In this document: positions 60,196 to 64,000 of the stretch, in pieces | Layout of the letters: each line of letters starts with the position of its first letter | Position numbering within the stretch: the first letter of the stretch is position 1 | DNA from: Pararhodobacter sp. | GTDB taxonomy: Bacteria; Pseudomonadota; Alphaproteobacteria; Rhodobacterales; Rhodobacteraceae | Direction of reading: 5' to 3' | NCBI GenBank assembly: GCA_020832665.1 | Contig: JAFIEG010000010.1 | Coordinates: 1 to 64,000 of the forward strand | Length of the DNA: 64,000 nucleotides | Notes under the pieces: generated by a model | What the model was told of the DNA's origin: nothing | Seen by the model: only the letters and a program-made list of their open reading frames with translations | Database searches by the model: none | Translations under genes and position numbers: made by a program

Positions 60196-60405
60196 ATGGC
60201 GTTCTTCACCCAAGCCCGCCCCGTGGCCGACGGGGTGTTCGCCGGCGGGTTCCGACTGTCGTTGGGCACGCTTGCTGCCCGCATCGCCGCCTGGAACGAC
60301 CGCCGGATCACCCGCCGCGAACTGATGAAACTGTCGGACCGGGAGCTTGAGGACATCGGCCTTTGCCGCGGCGATATCACCGATATCGTCGCACGCATGC
60401 GCTGA
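60196..60405 (+). CDS. DUF1127 small protein
   Basis: The 69-residue protein has the C-terminal DUF1127 motif LMKLSDRELEDIGLCRGDI. Such small Arg-rich proteins influence RNA turnover and phosphate or stress responses in alphaproteobacteria. AAAGGAG precedes the ATG and a terminator follows, so it is a separate short transcript. Confidence 0.85.
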   Translation: MAFFTQARPVADGVFAGGFRLSLGTLAARIAAWNDRRITRRELMKLSDRELEDIGLCRGDITDIVARMR

Positions 60406-60430
60406 TCGTTACCTCAATCGCGATCAAGCA

Positions 60431-60460
60431 GCCGCCCGCCATTCGGCCGGGCGGCATTTT
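60431..60460 (+). terminator. Terminator of the DUF1127 gene
   Basis: GCCGCCCG (60431-60438) pairs with CGGGCGGC (60448-60455) and is followed by ATTTT. It lies 26 bases after the DUF1127 stop codon. Confidence 0.7.
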
Positions 60461-60489
60461 CATGGCGCGGTCATGATCGGCCGTCGTGG

Positions 60490-60825
60490 TCAGCCATCGC
60501 GCATGCCGGTCCCGGTGGCCGTCGTCACGCCGGGGGAGAGGGCCTCGGCCAGAAGCCGGCTCACCGGGTCGGGCCCGGCCAGCCAGAAACGCAGCGCGGG
60601 CAGGCCTTCGCCTTGCGCAACGGGAGCGGCGACAGCATCGAAACGCTCGCTGCCCAGCTGGGCCAGCGTCGCGGCCTTGAGCAGGAAGAAGCAGGCGGTG
60701 GACGCGAGCAGCGCGACGGCCACCCCCGAAAGGCGCCTTGCCGTAAATCGGCGGGCCTTGCGTTGCTGTCTTACGCGCACCTCCAGCACGCGCTCCATAC
60801 GGGCCATGTAGCGGGCATCGGGCAT
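60490..60825 (-). CDS. Small membrane-anchored protein of unknown function
   Basis: The roughly 111-residue protein has a basic N-terminal stretch (VRVRQQRKARRFTARRL) and one hydrophobic helix (SGVAVALLASTACFFLLKAA). The remaining soluble part is Gly/Pro-rich and ends GTGMRDG. The start (60825 or 60834) is not fixed. It lies convergent to the DUF1127 gene and downstream of prmA. No family recognised. Confidence 0.5.
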   Translation of the reverse strand: MPDARYMARMERVLEVRVRQQRKARRFTARRLSGVAVALLASTACFFLLKAATLAQLGSERFDAVAAPVAQGEGLPALRFWLAGPDPVSRLLAEALSPGVTTATGTGMRDG

Positions 60826-60901
60826 GGCGGCCATTCCCCTGTTTACACAATTGCCGGTCAGCAGCAGAAACTGACAGAGGATGGCGGCAAAAATGCGGCG
60901 C

Positions 60902-61771
60902 TCAGGCGCGGCGCAGGCACAGGCTCGCCCAGTCGCCAATATCCTCGCGCGATTCGAGTGCAAAACCGGCGGCCTCATAGACCGAGCGCACCTCATCGGC
61001 CTGATCGACAAGCAGGCCCGACAGGATCGCGTATCCGCCGGTCCTGGTATGACTGGCCATGCTTCCCGCCAGATCGATCAGCGGGCCCTTGAGGATATTG
61101 GCAAAGACCAGATCGAAGGGCGCGGCGGCGGTGATCTGCTCATGCTCGAACCCGGCCGCCTCGATGCAATGCACACGGCCCTCAAGCCCGTTGGCCATGA
61201 TGTTGGCCTGTGCCACCTCGACGGCCACGGCATCGATGTCGCTGGCCAGCACCATCACCGGCCACAGCTTTGCTGCCGCCATCGCCAGCACCGCCGTGCC
61301 GCAGCCGACATCGATCACGGCGCGCGGTTGCCAGCCGCTGTCGGCCAGCCGGTCGAGCGCGCGCAGACAGCCCAGCGTGGTACCGTGATGGCCGGTGCCG
61401 AAAGCCATCGACGCCTCGATCAGCAGCCCCAGCCGCCCCGGCGGCAGCCTGTCTGCATCGTGGCCGCCATAAACGAAGAAACGCCCCGCCTCGACAGGCT
61501 TCAACTCGCGGCGCACATGCGCCACCCAGTCAATCTCGGGCAACTCGGAAACGGCGAAATCCGCCGCGCCATGAGCCGCAGCCATCAGTGCCAGGGCAAT
61601 CGTGTCGGGTGGGGCGGTGAAATAGGCGCCCACCTCCCAAAGACCCGAGCCGTCCTCGAGTTCGAAAACGCCAACCCCATCGGGGGCGGGGTCGAGCGAT
61701 TCGAGCGCTTCGCCCAGAGCCTGCGCGTGGCTCTCAACGGGCAGGGTGGTGAGGGCGGAATAGGTGGGCAT
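60902..61771 (-). CDS. prmA: Ribosomal protein L11 methyltransferase
   Basis: PrmA trimethylates L11 with SAM. The 289-residue product has MPTYSALTTLPVESHAQALG at its start, a substrate domain, IDVGCGTAVLAMAAAKLWP (SAM motif I) and VFANILKGPLIDLA (catalytic N-P-like loop). The start MPTYSAL is chosen as it matches the family; two upstream in-frame ATGs exist. Confidence 0.9.
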   Translation of the reverse strand: MPTYSALTTLPVESHAQALGEALESLDPAPDGVGVFELEDGSGLWEVGAYFTAPPDTIALALMAAAHGAADFAVSELPEIDWVAHVRRELKPVEAGRFFVYGGHDADRLPPGRLGLLIEASMAFGTGHHGTTLGCLRALDRLADSGWQPRAVIDVGCGTAVLAMAAAKLWPVMVLASDIDAVAVEVAQANIMANGLEGRVHCIEAAGFEHEQITAAAPFDLVFANILKGPLIDLAGSMASHTRTGGYAILSGLLVDQADEVRSVYEAAGFALESREDIGDWASLCLRRA

Positions 61772-61839
61772 GCTCAAAGGGCCTTTCGATGCTGCACCGC
61801 GCATAGCCGCCGGCCCCCGACCGGTCAACACCCGCCGCG

Positions 61840-61908
61840 CCCCTTCATCTTGCCCCAAATACTCCGGGGGTTCCGAGCGCCCGGAAATCGCTCCGGTGGA
61901 GCGATTTC
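61840..61908. repeat. 3'-end repeat family A joined to a perfect hairpin
   Basis: CCCCTTCATCTTGCCCCAAA then TACTCCGGGGG is followed by a hairpin of 11 bp (GAAATCGCTCC / GGAGCGATTTC, loop GGT; 61884-61908). It lies in the gap between prmA and msrA on the side of msrA's 3' end. The hairpin arms are perfectly complementary. Confidence 0.65.
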
Positions 61909-61944
61909 ATTGAAGGAACGGGCGGCGGCGCCCTCCTTGCCCGC

Positions 61945-62592
61945 TCAGACCGACAGGCCGACCGGGCAACTCACGCCGGTGCCGCCGATCCCGCAATATC
62001 CGGCCGGGTTCTTCGCCAGATATTGCTGGTGATAATCCTCGGCGAAATAGAATTCCGGCGCGGGCCGGATCTCGGTGGTGATCGACCCCAGACCCGCCTC
62101 GCGCAACCGCGCCTGATAGGCATCGCGGCTGGCCTCGGCCAGCGCCTTCTGATCTGGGTTCGTCCAGTAGATGGCCGAACGATACTGCGTGCCGGTATCG
62201 TTGCCCTGGCGCATGCCCTGGGTGGGGTCGTGGCTTTCCCAGAACAGGCGCATTAGCGCCTCGAAGGAAACCACGGTCGGGTCGTGGATTACGCGCACCA
62301 GTTCGGTATGCCCGGTCTGGCCCGAGCAGACCTCTTCGTAACTCGGGTTGGGGGTGAAACCGCCGCCATAGCCGACCATGGTCAGCCACACGCCCTCGCG
62401 TTGCCAGAACAGCCGCTCGGCACCCCAGAAACAGCCCATGCCGAACAGCGCCGCCTTCATGCCTTCGGGGAGCGGCGCCTTTAGCGGGCGGCCGGACAGG
62501 GCGTGCGTCTCGGCAGTGGGGATCGGTTGCGCGCGGCCTGGCAGGGCCTCGGCTTTGGTGATCATTTTCTGCTTGCTGCTGGCGAAGAACAT
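61945..62592 (-). CDS. msrA: Peptide methionine (S)-S-oxide reductase
   Basis: MsrA reduces methionine-S-sulfoxide in proteins. The 215-residue product has the catalytic [16 protein letters not shown] and [20 protein letters not shown], and [19 protein letters not shown], all family hallmarks. It carries two C-terminal cysteines ([16 protein letters not shown]) for recycling. It is divergent from rnd. Confidence 0.95.
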   Translation of the reverse strand: MFFASSKQKMITKAEALPGRAQPIPTAETHALSGRPLKAPLPEGMKAALFGMGCFWGAERLFWQREGVWLTMVGYGGGFTPNPSYEEVCSGQTGHTELVRVIHDPTVVSFEALMRLFWESHDPTQGMRQGNDTGTQYRSAIYWTNPDQKALAEASRDAYQARLREAGLGSITTEIRPAPEFYFAEDYHQQYLAKNPAGYCGIGGTGVSCPVGLSV

Positions 62593-62713
62593 GTCGGCTC
62601 CGGTTCAAGAAAGGCCCTGGCGCAAAGATAGTGCTCTCTAGCCGCAATGGCGAGGGGTGCGCGATGCGCTTTTTTGTGCGCTTTTGCCACGGCGGCCTGC
62701 TGGCTTGCGTGTT

Positions 62714-62729
62714 TTTTTACAAGATGAAG
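62714..62729 (+). repeat. Partial family A core
   Basis: TTTTTTACAAGATGAAGG keeps only the right half of the family A core (CAAGATGAAGG). It lies in the 219-base msrA-rnd gap, which shows no other clear signal. Confidence 0.35.
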
Positions 62730-62811
62730 GGCGGGCGCGCGCTTTTCTTTCCCGGCGCCGCGCGCTATGGCACCGCAGACAGGCGGGATGACCCCGCGCG
62801 ATGGGCTTTTC

Positions 62812-64000
62812 ATGCAGATAATCACCGATACCGGCGAGCTGGCGCAGTTTTGTGACGAGGCCGCGCGCGCGCCCTATGTGACGCTCGACACCGAATTCAT
62901 GCGCGAGCGCAGCTATTATTCAAAACTTTGCCTGGTGCAGATGGCGTTGCCGCTGCAGGAGGGCGAGCAGGGCGATGGCCGCGCCGTGCTGGTCGATCCG
63001 CTGGCGCCGGGATTGTCGCTGGAACCCCTTTGGGCGCTCTTGCGCGACACGGCGGTGGTGAAGGTGCTGCATGCCGCGCGTCAGGATGTCGAGATCTTTT
63101 ATATCGATGGCGGGGTGATCCCGCAGCCGCTCTTCGACACGCAGATCGCCTCGATGGTTTGCGGTTTCGGCGAGCAGGTCGGCTACGAGACGCTGGTGCG
63201 CAAGATCGCGCGGGCCAACCTGGACAAGACCTCGCGCTTCACCGACTGGTCGCGTCGCCCGCTCACCGAGGCGCAGATGCGCTATGCGTTGGCTGATGTC
63301 ACTCATCTGCGGGTGATCTACGAGCATCTGCGGCGCATGCTGGAACGCAACGGCCGCGCCCATTGGCTGGACGAGGAGATGGCCACCCTGACCTCGCCCG
63401 AGACCTATGTCACGCATCCCGATGACGCCTGGCGGCGGATCAGGACGCGCTCGAACTCGCCGCGCTTTCTGGCGGTGGTGCAGGCGCTGGCGCGCTTTCG
63501 CGAGGAATTTGCCCAAAGCCGCAACATTCCGCGCTCGCGTGTTCTCAAGGACGATGCGCTGCTCGAACTGGCCTCGACCCGGCCAGAGAGCGGCGAAGCG
63601 CTCGGTCAGTCGCGGCTGTTGACCCGCGAGGCGCGGCGCGGCGAGATCGCCGAGGGCATTCTGGCCGCGGTGCGCGCGGCGATGGCGCTGCCGGCCGAGG
63701 CCTTGCCCCGCGCCAGCGAGCCCGAAAACGGCCAGCTGCAGGTCAACCCGGCGCTGGCGGATCTGTTGCGTGTGCTGCTCAAGGCGCGCGCCGAGGAATC
63801 GGGCGTGGCGCAGAAGCTGATCGCCAGCACGTCGGAACTGGATGCGCTGGCCGGGGGCAAGCGTGAACTGCCCTGCCTGCGCGGCTGGCGCGGCGAGTTG
63901 TTCGGCGCCGATGCAATGCGCCTGTGCCGGGGCGAACTGGCGCTGATGGCGCGCGGCGCGCGGGTGCAGGCGATTGTCCTGCCCGAGCCTGACGACAAGG
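62812..64000 (+). CDS. rnd: Ribonuclease D (3' end cut by the window edge)
   Basis: RNase D trims the 3' ends of tRNAs and other stable RNAs. The 396 visible codons have the DEDD motifs YVTLDTEFMRERSYY (Exo I), VLHAARQDVEIFYIDGG (Exo II) and MRYALADVTHLRVIY (Exo III), then two HRDC domains. No stop codon is reached by 64000, but the family length (about 385-400 residues) means it is close. An in-frame ATG at 62788 is another possible start. Confidence 0.93.
   Translation, partial: MQIITDTGELAQFCDEAARAPYVTLDTEFMRERSYYSKLCLVQMALPLQEGEQGDGRAVLVDPLAPGLSLEPLWALLRDTAVVKVLHAARQDVEIFYIDGGVIPQPLFDTQIASMVCGFGEQVGYETLVRKIARANLDKTSRFTDWSRRPLTEAQMRYALADVTHLRVIYEHLRRMLERNGRAHWLDEEMATLTSPETYVTHPDDAWRRIRTRSNSPRFLAVVQALARFREEFAQSRNIPRSRVLKDDALLELASTRPESGEALGQSRLLTREARRGEIAEGILAAVRAAMALPAEALPRASEPENGQLQVNPALADLLRVLLKARAEESGVAQKLIASTSELDALAGGKRELPCLRGWRGELFGADAMRLCRGELALMARGARVQAIVLPEPDDK

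Noticed and set aside
62657-62677. Short hairpin plus T run before rnd
   Set aside because: The stem is only four base pairs and there is no gene end on that strand.

Overview
The window is chromosomal DNA of a high-G+C alphaproteobacterium, most probably of the family Rhodobacteraceae (order Rhodobacterales). The grounds are gene content and order (dnaA-dnaN-recF-gyrB, mutM-ubiE-ubiB, COQ9, ispH-DUF3429-rnhA, rpoZ-rsh-DUF2062-pdxJ-acpS, ruvCAB), a PmtA-type phosphatidylethanolamine methyltransferase, a COQ9 protein, a CtrA-type site, and short 3'-end repeats containing a GTATTTTGGGCAAGATGAAG-like core. No phage, transposase, CRISPR array, rRNA or tRNA was found. The first 48 bases are an uninterrupted C run, so the window probably begins at a contig end.

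Layout. 0.1-8.7 kb (all minus strand): pmtA, gyrB, a LysE-family exporter, recF, dnaN, dnaA, rpsT. 9-13.1 kb: an enoyl-CoA hydratase and mutM, divergent from ubiE-ubiB. 13-18.6 kb: deoD, rpsU, a glycosyltransferase, COQ9, a branched-chain aminotransferase and a quinone oxidoreductase. 18.6-21.5 kb: hisA, hisF and hisE, with a lipoprotein gene on the opposite strand between hisA and hisF. 21.6-25.9 kb: trkH, an add-upp purine/pyrimidine salvage pair and a SPOR-domain protein. 26-35.2 kb: a large minus-strand beta-oxidation cluster (MerR regulators, DmdC-like and IVD/LCAD-like acyl-CoA dehydrogenases, GST, thiolase, cupin, FadB-like multifunctional enzyme). 35.3-42.9 kb: a UbiH-type hydroxylase, a HAD phosphatase, a GntR regulator, a membrane glycosyltransferase carrying an N-terminal MshEN-like domain, carA and an MDR reductase. 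43-51 kb: two PaaI thioesterases, a MATE exporter, ybgC, trxC, a TRIC channel, rnhA and ispH. 51-57.4 kb: folK, rpoZ, rsh, pdxJ, a tandem pair of small secreted proteins and acpS. 57.6-64 kb: ruvBAC, a DUF1127 protein, prmA, msrA and rnd, which runs off the right edge.

How parts work together. The dnaA/dnaN/recF/gyrB block supplies replication initiation, the sliding clamp and gyrase. UbiE, UbiB, COQ9 and the UbiH-type protein belong to ubiquinone synthesis, dispersed over 26 kb. The beta-oxidation cluster could carry out all four steps of acyl-CoA degradation and is headed by a MerR gene with a likely autoregulatory operator. Most genes are ordinary housekeeping functions.

The most unusual signals are: (1) the glycosyltransferase with two tandem 24-residue MshEN (c-di-GMP-binding-type) motifs, whose upstream region has a full TTAA-N7-TTAAC CtrA box; (2) a roughly 598-bp tandem duplication at the 3' end of pdxJ, with a decayed copy of the pdxJ end between the two paralogs; (3) long perfect palindromes with a shared GGGCAATATTGCCC core between convergent genes; (4) dispersed GC-rich 3'-end repeat families; and (5) a perfect DnaA box overlapping the -10 of the aminotransferase promoter.
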